Both the position numbers and the translations under genes were made by a program. Below are positions 17,757-26,378 of a stretch of 64,000 nt of DNA, one piece after another; the stretch's first letter is position 1; every line of letters starts with the position of its first letter. The stretch lies in assembly GCF_020687505.1 (NCBI RefSeq), contig NZ_JAJEQT010000004.1, one strand, 5' to 3'. Source of the stretch: Coprococcus_C hominis. Its GTDB lineage: Bacteria > Bacillota > Clostridia > Lachnospirales > Lachnospiraceae. The notes under the pieces were generated by a model that worked only from the letters and a program-made list of their open reading frames with translations, was not told the DNA's origin and searched no databases.

Positions 17757-18754
17757 GATAATTCCTCTATCCTTTTATTTATTTTTTCCTTAACCATGGT
17801 ATAAATACAACCTCCAATTAAAGCCATTAACCAAAAAATCAAAAAATTAAACGGCATAGGGATTCCAATACATAATGGTTTAAATGTTACCTGCATTAAA
17901 TATATTGATAATGTACTATCTCCAATAAGCTGAACACATCGCCATAGTTTATTTTCATTTCTTATTTTAATATCAGAAATGCTCAACATATAAAGTAAAA
18001 CATTAATCCCAAAAATATATATACCTAAATGAATCAAAAACTGATATTTGTAGGCACTATTATATATCAAAATTTCAATATATTCCATAGCCCATACCAG
18101 AATACCACAAATACCACCGACAAAATAAAATTTGGAATACTTTCTCACATTTTGCATATTTTTATTATTTATAATCTTTCGAATAATTCCTCCTGAAAAG
18201 AATGGTCCAAAATAAAATAAAACTTTAAACAATGAAAAACCTTCTAATTCAACACAAAATGTTGATAAATCCATTCCAAAAACATATGATACTATATATA
18301 TTAACGCATATGCACACAGCACCCCTATGTATTTTTTTATACTCTGTCCCTTTATTGCAAAATAAAAAATAACATAATACAACAATATTGCAAAAACAAA
18401 CCAATATAAATCGACATATCTTTTAATTAATACACTAAAATCAGTATTTGCAAATTCGGATTTTCCGTCTATAAGTATAATTCGTAACAAAAGAAAAATT
18501 ATTGTTGCTGGTAAAATTCTATTAGCTCTCTTTTTTATCCATTCTCTAAACCCAATATTTATATTAGCTAAACAATATCCTGACAAAACAAAAAAAATAA
18601 CGTTTCCTTGTCCTCCACCAATCGCCAACAATGAAATTGGATATAAATCACCACAATGACTATTTGTAATTAAAAGGCACGCCAAAAAGCGTAATACAAC
18701 TATTCGATTATCTTTATATTTTTTATTTTCCATTACCAATTTCTCATTTTTCAA
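17753..18754 (-). CDS. Acyltransferase 3 family membrane protein
   Basis: 333 residues, about ten transmembrane helices. RIVVLRFLACLLITNSHCG at the N terminus contains the catalytic His of the acyltransferase-3 fold, and IFFVLSGYCLA with a following Arg-rich segment (WIKKRANRILPA) matches OafA-type O-acyltransferases. It probably adds acetyl or another acyl group to lipid-linked sugar on the outside of the membrane. Two in-frame ATGs exist (18754, 18733), neither with a strong ribosome site; translation is likely coupled to the upstream gene, whose end it overlaps by 11 bases. Confidence 0.85.
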   Translation of the reverse strand: MKNEKLVMENKKYKDNRIVVLRFLACLLITNSHCGDLYPISLLAIGGGQGNVIFFVLSGYCLANINIGFREWIKKRANRILPATIIFLLLRIILIDGKSEFANTDFSVLIKRYVDLYWFVFAILLYYVIFYFAIKGQSIKKYIGVLCAYALIYIVSYVFGMDLSTFCVELEGFSLFKVLFYFGPFFSGGIIRKIINNKNMQNVRKYSKFYFVGGICGILVWAMEYIEILIYNSAYKYQFLIHLGIYIFGINVLLYMLSISDIKIRNENKLWRCVQLIGDSTLSIYLMQVTFKPLCIGIPMPFNFLIFWLMALIGGCIYTMVKEKINKRIEELS

Positions 18755-21533
18755 AATAATAAACGTCTATTTCACCATACATATTGACTATTTTCCCTAA
18801 TTCCTCAACTTTATATCCTAATTCCGATATTTTATCTATAACTTCTCTATTGCTTGCACGCGCAGGAACAATAAAATAAAATCGGTTATCTGCATCCAAG
18901 TATTTGTCTCCCCTCGACAGTATAAAATCAGAATATAATGTTTTTACCTTTAACATCTCGGTATCTTTACTATTGAATATTCTTTTTTTATTTTTATCGT
19001 CCCAATATATCTTATAGCAGTCTGCACCACCGTAATTTCTTCCCGATATATTTATTTCATAATCTATAATATCTAATATAAATACATTTTTTGTTTTTGA
19101 AAAATCCATTTTTTTAAATGCACAATCCAACAAATCATCATAAAAAGAATATTCCAAATTATATGCATATAAATCACCCAATATCGGATATTTCCCATCT
19201 ACACCCGAAACAATATTCATGCCTTCCCGCTTATCAGATTTATATGCCAATTTATATATTTCTTTTTGCCCAGTATTTATTGAATCCGCATATAATATAA
19301 TAGACGGATCAGTTGTCCAAAACGTCTGAAATATCATCAATATATCAAGACAAATAATTGATAGATTTTTAAGCTTTCTGCTTGTAAATGATTCAATAAA
19401 CAAAGGAATCAGTAGTGCAAATATCAAAGAAAACAGTGTCGTATATCTTGGGCAATTTGCATCAGAATTATATAACATTAATAACAATAAAACCAACAAA
19501 GAACTAAGATACAACGAATAAACGATAATCATATTATTAGATGAATCACTTTTTCGTTTATTTGTCCACACTATCCCTACTATTATCAATAACACCAATA
19601 ACCAACGAAATCCAAAAACAAAAGTCTGCAAGAGTGTATTCATAATTTGATTCTTATCTAACAAATTAATCATCGATGTACTTACAAATGTTCCATAAAA
19701 AGATTGCGATGTAAAATAGTCTCCATATTTAAACAAAACCATAAAACATAAAACTGGAAACAGCCATAAAAAAACTTTTTTCCATGACCACCAATTCATA
19801 AACTGTTTAAAAAAGGATTTTTTATTTTTATTGATATATACATCTGTTATCATATAAGCAAATAGAAAAAACACATAAAAAGCAAAGCCCGTTATCTTGG
19901 TAAACGACAACAAAAATCCAGTAAACGAAATCAATAAATCATTTCCTTTTATTACCGCAGCTAAGAACCAAACCGCAAAAAATGTAACATTCCAATCCAT
20001 ATCAATATATGAAAATAGACCAACAATATATGGAGAGAACGCAAATAACAAACTAATCATGGAGGCCTGAAAGTTTGTAATATCTAGATATATCTTCTTT
20101 ATTAGCCAATGAAGTATACATAAAGTAATAACCGTGATAACAAGATTAGCTATATATACTCCAATTATCCTACCTGGTAAAACAGCTTCTAAAGGAGCCG
20201 CAAACAGTGCCAATCCCTGTGCCCATTTCCAACAATTAAATGCACCTAAAAAGGATAAAAAATCCAAATTAAATAATTTTGTTGCCCTTACTAAACTGCC
20301 ATAATAAATATTTGCATCATACCTTGGGACATTATTAAATTGCAGCAATTCAACAACAATTACAACACCTATAACCAATAATAAACTAAATGGAATTTTA
20401 ATTTTTGAAGAAGATTTATTTTGAAAAATAATCTTGCCAAATAATATTGAACATAGATTAACTAATATTACAAATAAAATATTTCCAAAATGTAAAACAG
20501 TTGTCCCCTTTACAAATATAAATATATCACAAAAATAAGAAACTATAATTGAAATAATAAATATTGCATTTATAAAATATTTATTATTCTGATAAATATT
20601 TTTTCTGTCTTTTCTATATTTATGCACTAACATCAGAAAAACACAGCATAATAAAAGCGGCAAAAGCATGAAATTAATCATATATGCCAAAAATGTAATA
20701 ACACCTGTTCGCTTATATGTTAAATTTCCATTATTCTCCCACTCCAATAACTCAACGTCATCTGTACCCAGGAACAACCATTTTGCAATCGCAGCAGTAA
20801 TAGAATTCTTGACCGCAAATTTTTCTGTTGATAAATATTGTGTTGTAACAACCGCGCTTTTTGCAGCAACAATACCTTTGGGTGCTAGTTCATAGTTCAC
20901 GGAATAAGAACTGTATACTTTCACATCGTTATCTATTGCCACAATACCATACGAAGTATCTCCACTGATAGTTCCATTATTTATACAATTCGCAATCGTG
21001 CCTTGATAAAACTCTCCCGCAATACCTGCCGCACTATTTCCACATATATTTGCATAGTTTATACAATTAGCAATTACGGCATTCTCCCCTACTGCTTGCC
21101 CCGCAATCGCACCCGCAACCCTACCTTCTATATGCCCACTAATTATCTTGAGATTGACTACTTTTCCTCCCAAGCTTCCAAAAAGGCCAGCATGCCCTTG
21201 CTCTGCAATATATAATTTACTAATACCATATCCATTTCCATCATAAATGCCCCAGAACGATTTTCCGCCTGAGGTATTTCCTATTGGTTCCCATTTTTCA
21301 CTTTTTAAATCAATATCACATGTCTGTCGAAAATATATTCCTTGAAATGTTTCCCCTTCATTCACCAAATCTCTTAAATGATATAAATCTTCACAATTTT
21401 GAATTAAATATGGTTCTTTTCCTGTCCCTTTTCCTGTAAAATCTTCACTTTTAGCATGCACATTCAAACACATCAACATACATACACTGATAACAGTGAG
21501 CAAAAAAAAGATTTTTTTTGTATAGAATCTCAT
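18744..21533 (-). CDS. GLUG-repeat ectodomain fused to a GT-C type membrane protein
   Basis: 929 residues. A signal peptide (about 1-27) leads to GLUG-like beta-helix repeats (about 75-235; GLFGSLGG, GAIAGQAVG, GIAGEFYQG patterns), as found in surface adhesins. A transmembrane domain with roughly a dozen helices begins near 255, then a C-terminal region of about 190 residues of unclear topology, probably outside. An acidic motif after a membrane segment (RYDANIYYGSLVRA) and the aromatic-rich loop are consistent with a GT-C glycosyltransferase that uses polyprenyl-phosphate sugars, but no family is certain. It would take the sugar from the GtrB-like protein two genes downstream. AAGGA is placed 7 bases before the ATG. 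The combination of a GLUG ectodomain and a GT-C-like module is unusual. Confidence 0.7.
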   Translation of the reverse strand: MRFYTKKIFFLLTVISVCMLMCLNVHAKSEDFTGKGTGKEPYLIQNCEDLYHLRDLVNEGETFQGIYFRQTCDIDLKSEKWEPIGNTSGGKSFWGIYDGNGYGISKLYIAEQGHAGLFGSLGGKVVNLKIISGHIEGRVAGAIAGQAVGENAVIANCINYANICGNSAAGIAGEFYQGTIANCINNGTISGDTSYGIVAIDNDVKVYSSYSVNYELAPKGIVAAKSAVVTTQYLSTEKFAVKNSITAAIAKWLFLGTDDVELLEWENNGNLTYKRTGVITFLAYMINFMLLPLLLCCVFLMLVHKYRKDRKNIYQNNKYFINAIFIISIIVSYFCDIFIFVKGTTVLHFGNILFVILVNLCSILFGKIIFQNKSSSKIKIPFSLLLVIGVVIVVELLQFNNVPRYDANIYYGSLVRATKLFNLDFLSFLGAFNCWKWAQGLALFAAPLEAVLPGRIIGVYIANLVITVITLCILHWLIKKIYLDITNFQASMISLLFAFSPYIVGLFSYIDMDWNVTFFAVWFLAAVIKGNDLLISFTGFLLSFTKITGFAFYVFFLFAYMITDVYINKNKKSFFKQFMNWWSWKKVFLWLFPVLCFMVLFKYGDYFTSQSFYGTFVSTSMINLLDKNQIMNTLLQTFVFGFRWLLVLLIIVGIVWTNKRKSDSSNNMIIVYSLYLSSLLVLLLLMLYNSDANCPRYTTLFSLIFALLIPLFIESFTSRKLKNLSIICLDILMIFQTFWTTDPSIILYADSINTGQKEIYKLAYKSDKREGMNIVSGVDGKYPILGDLYAYNLEYSFYDDLLDCAFKKMDFSKTKNVFILDIIDYEINISGRNYGGADCYKIYWDDKNKKRIFNSKDTEMLKVKTLYSDFILSRGDKYLDADNRFYFIVPARASNREVIDKISELGYKVEELGKIVNMYGEIDVYYFEK

Positions 21534-21551
21534 AAATAATCCTTACTCCAT

Positions 21552-22679
21552 TTACGATTCAAAATATTTGTATACTTTTGATATAACTTCATCCACAGTT
21601 TCTCCCATGTTATAATACAATGGAAGCCGAACAATTCGTTCACTTTCCTTTGTTGTGTATTTGTCCTCACCTGCAAATACACCATACTCTCTTCCTGCCG
21701 GAGCCGAATGAAGTGGGATATAATGAAATACCGTTAATATATCATTTTCTTTCATATAATTAATAAATTTCGTTCTTTCCTCTATATTATCAAGCTTAAT
21801 ATAATACATATGTGCATTATGCTCGCACTCTTCTGGAACAAACGGTGTCTCAATAACTCCCTTATCTTTTAGATACTTAAACGCCTCATTATACTTGTTC
21901 CAACTATTCATACGATCGTCAAAAACCTGCTGTGCAACTTCCAACTGTGCATATAAATATGCTGCATTCAAATCACTTGGAAGATAGGAAGATCCCGCCG
22001 CAACCCACGTATATTTGTCAACTTGTCCTCGAAGAAATCTACTCCGATCTGTTCCCTTTTCACGTACAATCTCCGCTCGATCAGAATCTTTTGCATCTCT
22101 GATAAGGATAGCACCACCCTCACCCATACTATAATTCTTTGTCTCATGGAAACTATAGCATCCATAATCACCGATTGTTCCTAGACTTTTTCCCTTATAC
22201 TTTGACATAACACCCTGCGCAGCATCTTCAACAACCTTCAAATTATATTTTTCAGCTATTTCCATAATTGTATCCATTTCGCAAGATACCCCTGCATAAT
22301 GTACAGGTACTATCGCAACCGTTTTATCAGTAATCGCATTTTCGATCAGTTTTTCATCAATATTCATTGTATCTGGACGAATGTCAACAAATACAACTTT
22401 TGCGCCACGCAACACAAAGGCATCTGCAGTTGATACAAAAGTATAAGATGGCATAATAACTTCATCACCAGGCTTTATATCACATAAAATCGCAGCAAGC
22501 TCCGTCGCATGTGTACATGAAGTCGTAAGCAAAGCTTTAGCAATTCCCGTTGTGTCTTCAATCCATTTATTACATAATTTTGTATAATATCCATCACCAC
22601 ATATCTTGTTTCTGGATATCGCATCCTGCATATATATTATTTCTTTACCCGTTACTGGTGGTACATTAAAACTAATCAT
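21552..22679 (-). CDS. rffA: dTDP-4-amino-4,6-dideoxygalactose transaminase (RffA/WecE type)
   Basis: 375 residues of the DegT/DnrJ/EryC1/StrS aminotransferase family, PLP dependent. The Schiff-base Lys is Lys181 in SFHETKNYSMGEGG. Long stretches (PGDEVIMPSYTFVSTADAFVLRGAKVVFVD, VEDAAQGVMSKYKG, REKGTDRS, DKYTW) match the Enterobacteriaceae RffA/WecE enzyme, which aminates dTDP-4-keto-6-deoxyglucose with glutamate to form dTDP-Fuc4N. It needs dTDP-4-keto-6-deoxyglucose from RmlA plus RmlB; RmlB is absent from this window. The product would be a substrate for the glycosyltransferases of the operon. AAGGGA precedes the ATG. Confidence 0.9.
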   Translation of the reverse strand: MISFNVPPVTGKEIIYMQDAISRNKICGDGYYTKLCNKWIEDTTGIAKALLTTSCTHATELAAILCDIKPGDEVIMPSYTFVSTADAFVLRGAKVVFVDIRPDTMNIDEKLIENAITDKTVAIVPVHYAGVSCEMDTIMEIAEKYNLKVVEDAAQGVMSKYKGKSLGTIGDYGCYSFHETKNYSMGEGGAILIRDAKDSDRAEIVREKGTDRSRFLRGQVDKYTWVAAGSSYLPSDLNAAYLYAQLEVAQQVFDDRMNSWNKYNEAFKYLKDKGVIETPFVPEECEHNAHMYYIKLDNIEERTKFINYMKENDILTVFHYIPLHSAPAGREYGVFAGEDKYTTKESERIVRLPLYYNMGETVDEVISKVYKYFES

Positions 22680-22705
22680 AATCCCTTATCTCCATTATCA
22701 TGTTT

Positions 22706-24307
22706 TTACAATGTGTATATACTTTTTGTTAACAGATTCAGCTTGATTGTCTTATTCATTCTCTGCATCATATGATTTACATATTCATTCAACTCATCTG
22801 TATGCTTTATTCCATAATCACAGTGTTCTTCATCATCTAAATATATGCCATTATGTGTTTCATTAAATCCGTCAATTCCGCCCAAATACACTTCCTTGAC
22901 ACCTACTTTTTCCATTGTCTTTAACAATACCGCAAATGCGACATCGGGAATTGCATTTTCCTCAGTATCCAAAACATCTTTATAACGCACAGTATAATCA
23001 AATTCACCGCTTGTTTTTGTAACATTCGATGTTGCTATAATCTTATATTCCCCTTGATGTCTTGAAAGTTTACTAGCAATCTGCACATATTTCTTCGAAT
23101 TACTCAGGAATATCATATCAGGCGAAATGTTATCTGGTATATAATTCATAGAAATAACTATTGGATTATTCTCGTTAATAAAGTTCTTTAAGAGTTCTTC
23201 CTGTTCCGTCACACTATCCCCAGTTCCCAAAAGAAGAAGCTTTCTGCTTCCAAACAATTCCTTTAGTGCCTGTACATCTAATGTATCATCTATATCATTT
23301 TCCTGATACTCCAAGTACAACTGTTCCATATATTTTTTATCATATAACAGTTTTTTATCTCCCTGAAGTCGCCCCAACAATTCATTAATCTGTTTAACTG
23401 AAAGTGTTTTCTTCTTCATTAAATCCGATACATATGTTGGATGGCAATCATTAGATGCTGCCAAATAGAAGAACATATTATACCCCCATGTTGCCGGAGT
23501 ATAAAAACTTGTTATATTGGCATCAATCGCCTCTAAGAATTGGCTAATATCATAATTTTTACCTAAGTTACTGTTCATGTACATGGCAATCAATTCGATA
23601 GGAGCATTACCGGCGCTTTTGCCCATGCCATAGATGGTTCCGTCTACAAGCAAAAGTCTGTCTGTAACCTGACTCATCATGGTAATGCAATTTGCATAAC
23701 CCATCTGGAAATTATTATGTGCGTGATATCCTAACCCAATTTCTGGCAACAAATATTGATCTAGCAGATCAAAATAATGTTTCAAATTATTTTGATGCAT
23801 CAATCCATAAGTATCCACCATGGAAACTGCATATGGTTTCACTTCATTTGCGAGTCGGATCAAGTCCATCATTTCGTCATCTGTATAGCTTGTAACCGAT
23901 ACCAACTGAGCAAAAACTTTATATCCAAGTTTCTTAAGCTCAGCGCAAAAACTCATAGCTTCATTCCGGAGATGTTTTTTAAAAATCACTCGAATCGCAT
24001 CTAAATATGATTCCTCACATGGTTTGATATGCGCCAACGAACATGTACCATAATCAATCATCCCTACAATCAAAGAATTTTTTCGGTCAAGATTTCCAAA
24101 TATCTTCTGAACACAATCCGTATCTGGCATAATACTTCTATTAATATCAAATGGTCTTCTTTCATCTAAAAATCCAATCTCGATATAATCTACATTTGCA
24201 TCTACCAACCGTTCAAAGATACTAACCATATTATTATGTCCAAACTTCCAGTCGTTAACGTATCCTCCATCTCTCAGTGTACAATCTAACAGCTTTATTT
24301 CTCCCAT
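22706..24307 (-). CDS. DRE-TIM metallolyase-like aldolase with C-terminal Rossmann-like domain
   Basis: About 533 residues. Residues 1-300 form an HMG-CoA lyase-like TIM barrel: DCTLRDGGY near the N terminus is the DRE-TIM metal/base motif, GYHAHNN is the HxH metal pair, and GTIYGMGKSAGN is a conserved C-terminal barrel loop. Family members perform Claisen-type or retro-aldol reactions on 2-keto acids, with a divalent metal. The C-terminal part (about 355-533) is an additional alpha/beta domain (KLLLLGTGDS, VISMNYIPDN, YLGGIDGF) with no clear assignment. Start: ATG at 24307 has GGAG about nine bases upstream, while the ATG at 24322 has none. It is the first gene of the operon, with a strong promoter at 24358-24386. 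It probably provides or uses a 2-keto acid in the unusual-sugar pathway. Confidence 0.8.
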   Translation of the reverse strand: MGEIKLLDCTLRDGGYVNDWKFGHNNMVSIFERLVDANVDYIEIGFLDERRPFDINRSIMPDTDCVQKIFGNLDRKNSLIVGMIDYGTCSLAHIKPCEESYLDAIRVIFKKHLRNEAMSFCAELKKLGYKVFAQLVSVTSYTDDEMMDLIRLANEVKPYAVSMVDTYGLMHQNNLKHYFDLLDQYLLPEIGLGYHAHNNFQMGYANCITMMSQVTDRLLLVDGTIYGMGKSAGNAPIELIAMYMNSNLGKNYDISQFLEAIDANITSFYTPATWGYNMFFYLAASNDCHPTYVSDLMKKKTLSVKQINELLGRLQGDKKLLYDKKYMEQLYLEYQENDIDDTLDVQALKELFGSRKLLLLGTGDSVTEQEELLKNFINENNPIVISMNYIPDNISPDMIFLSNSKKYVQIASKLSRHQGEYKIIATSNVTKTSGEFDYTVRYKDVLDTEENAIPDVAFAVLLKTMEKVGVKEVYLGGIDGFNETHNGIYLDDEEHCDYGIKHTDELNEYVNHMMQRMNKTIKLNLLTKSIYTL

Positions 24308-24357
24308 GTATGAAATCTCCATTTATCAATATTCGTGCCATAATGACGCCTTTTTTA

Positions 24358-24386
24358 ATTTTATAGCATCACATACTTTATGTCAA
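24358..24386 (-). promoter_or_regulatory. Promoter of the unusual-sugar operon
   Basis: On the minus strand: TTGACA (24381-24386), 17-base spacer, TAAAAT (24358-24363), about 50 bases upstream of the aldolase start. A consensus -35 and good spacing make it the best candidate for driving the operon from 24307 to rmlA2. Confidence 0.75.
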
Positions 24387-24447
24387 TTTTTATTTAACTC
24401 AAGTTTACAGGCACCGCGCATCTGTGGTAAAATTTGCATTATAGGTC

Positions 24448-24476
24448 TTCTTTTTATCAATGATTCATGGTACAAT
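24448..24476 (+). promoter_or_regulatory. Candidate promoter of the plus-strand membrane gene
   Basis: TACAAT at 24471-24476 is preceded by TGG, giving an extended -10, 33 bases before the preferred ATG at 24509; the -35 (TTCTTT at 24448) is weak. A second candidate is TTTACA (24404-24409), 18-base spacer, TAAAAT (24428-24433). The TGGTACAAT element is shared with the flippase promoter at 10041. Confidence 0.5.
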
Positions 24477-24508
24477 AATAGTTAAAATTATCAATGAAAG
24501 GTTTTAAA

Positions 24509-26254
24509 ATGTTTAAAGATAAATTAACCAACAATAAATTTATTGTATCTTTACTTATAAATCTTACTTTCCTGTTTCTTGCTCTATTATTCTGTGACAT
24601 GAAATATGAAGTATCTGATGACTTTATTATGGATGCGATATTATCCGGAGCTCTTGGACATAATTACAACGAACACTTACTTTTCTCTAACATCCTATAT
24701 GGTTATCTTCTTAAGTTTTTATATTCCATTACCGAAAAGATAAGTTGGTACTTCGTTTTTCAAGTCGTAATTTGCTTCGTTTCCTTAACATCTCTCTGTT
24801 ATATAGTTTTGAAGCGAAACAACTCACTTATAGGATTAATTTTTTGTCTTATTTTTGTTTCCTTTTTCTCTGACGATTTGTATATTTTGGTACAATTTAC
24901 CAAGACCGCTACGGTTGCAACATGCGCAGGAGGAAGTATGTTTTTATATGCTATTTTTTATTCAGAAAAAAGGCGAAAACATATGATAATCGGTGCACTA
25001 TTAACAATTCTTGGGTCAATGATCCGTTTTCAATGTATCTTTATTGTACTTGTTTTTCTTTTTATAGTATTTATAAAGTATGCTTTTACTATCAAGGAAT
25101 TCAATACTCATTTTTTTATTAAAAATTTATTGTATTGTGTAATTCTCTTTATATCAGTTTTATGCGTTATGGGAGTAGATAAAATTATTTGGAATAATTC
25201 ACCGTCCTACAAACAATACCGAGAATTAAATGAATTACGTGCATCCATTACAGACATTAAAACATATGATTATTCGTCCTATGCTTCTTTTTTTGAATCA
25301 AAGGGATTAGATGAAATTGACTTTCATATGATTGAATCATGGAATTTACTAGATCAGAACATTTATACCCCTGAAATTCTAACAAACTACTCCACTGTCA
25401 AAAAGGAGGTTCATAAAAAATATATACTCTCTGTAAAGCACTTGATAAACGCTTTTCGTGACAGGAAATATCAATCATATACTGTTGTTTGGGGTTTAAT
25501 ATTAATGATGTTTATTCTATTATTTATTGATCCCCATAAATTTATTTGTATGATTCCCGATTTTATTATAGCCGGTTTCCTTCTTGTATACTTTTTTATA
25601 CGCGGTCGAGTTGTATATCGAGTAGAATACTGCATTTTTTTATGTCTTGCAGTTGGTCTGATTACTTCGTTAAATGTGACGACCCTAAATAATACATATA
25701 AATTATCATTAAATATTTTAGGTGCTTTCATTCTATTATTGAAGGTTCCTTTATACATCCCAGATACAAATTATAAGACAATGTCGGATGAGATATATTC
25801 ACAATATATTTCTGATACCATGTTTCGTTCATATGATTTCAATATAAAAAAATACAGATGTGATATCTCGCACAGACGACCGCATGCGGATTTAATAGAC
25901 CACATTGAATCAGATAACGAACATTATTATTTAATGGATTTTTCCTCAACCATTCAGTTAATATATTATAATTACAAGCCATGGAAGCGGCTTCCAGTCG
26001 GATACTATAATAATTATTATTTTTATTTGGGCGGAGTTACTTATGGTTATCCTTCAAATAATACATGCTGGGCAGAAAACAATATTAATTTTAAATCTCC
26101 ACTAAAAAGCCTTGTAAATGACAAAATCATCTTGGTGGACAGCCGCCAATACACTACGAAATTTGAATATCTGAAAAAATACTATTATAAAGATATATCT
26201 GCGGAGCTTATCACCACAATCAATGGATTTAAATTATGGAATTTTTACGAATAA
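24509..26254 (+). CDS. Multi-spanning membrane protein, GT-C-like
   Basis: About 581 residues with ten or so transmembrane helices and a C-terminal soluble part of about 150 residues. The acidic pair in the first outside loop (EVSDDF, just before a helix), the SGALG and NYNEHLLFSNILYGYLLKFLY segments and the mid-protein aromatic loop are typical of clostridial GtrII-like GT-C glycosyltransferases, but no catalytic assignment is certain. Start: ATG at 24509 is preferred over the ATG at 24494, because AAAGG lies upstream of the former. It is a single gene, opposite in direction to both flanking operons. It shares its terminator with the flippase gene at 26357. It may attach a decoration to the mature polysaccharide from lipid-linked sugar. 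Confidence 0.7.
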   Translation: MFKDKLTNNKFIVSLLINLTFLFLALLFCDMKYEVSDDFIMDAILSGALGHNYNEHLLFSNILYGYLLKFLYSITEKISWYFVFQVVICFVSLTSLCYIVLKRNNSLIGLIFCLIFVSFFSDDLYILVQFTKTATVATCAGGSMFLYAIFYSEKRRKHMIIGALLTILGSMIRFQCIFIVLVFLFIVFIKYAFTIKEFNTHFFIKNLLYCVILFISVLCVMGVDKIIWNNSPSYKQYRELNELRASITDIKTYDYSSYASFFESKGLDEIDFHMIESWNLLDQNIYTPEILTNYSTVKKEVHKKYILSVKHLINAFRDRKYQSYTVVWGLILMMFILLFIDPHKFICMIPDFIIAGFLLVYFFIRGRVVYRVEYCIFLCLAVGLITSLNVTTLNNTYKLSLNILGAFILLLKVPLYIPDTNYKTMSDEIYSQYISDTMFRSYDFNIKKYRCDISHRRPHADLIDHIESDNEHYYLMDFSSTIQLIYYNYKPWKRLPVGYYNNYYFYLGGVTYGYPSNNTCWAENNINFKSPLKSLVNDKIILVDSRQYTTKFEYLKKYYYKDISAELITTINGFKLWNFYE

Positions 26255-26337
26255 AGAGGACTATATATGTATATGATTACCCTTTTCCCAAAATGCAATT
26301 TAGAATCTGCTTCAAAAATATAACCTATAGGCTTACC

Positions 26338-26378
26338 AAAAGAATGATTGTGCATCTTAGACACAATCATTCTTTTTT
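26338..26378. terminator. Bidirectional terminator overlapping the 3' end of the Wzx-like gene
   Basis: A 15-bp perfect stem (AAAAGAATGATTGTG at 26338-26352 with CACAATCATTCTTTT at 26362-26376) and a 9-base loop. The minus-strand flippase coding region occupies the right arm and its stop codon (26357-26359) lies in the loop. It terminates both the plus-strand gene ending at 26254 and the minus-strand operon. Confidence 0.85.
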
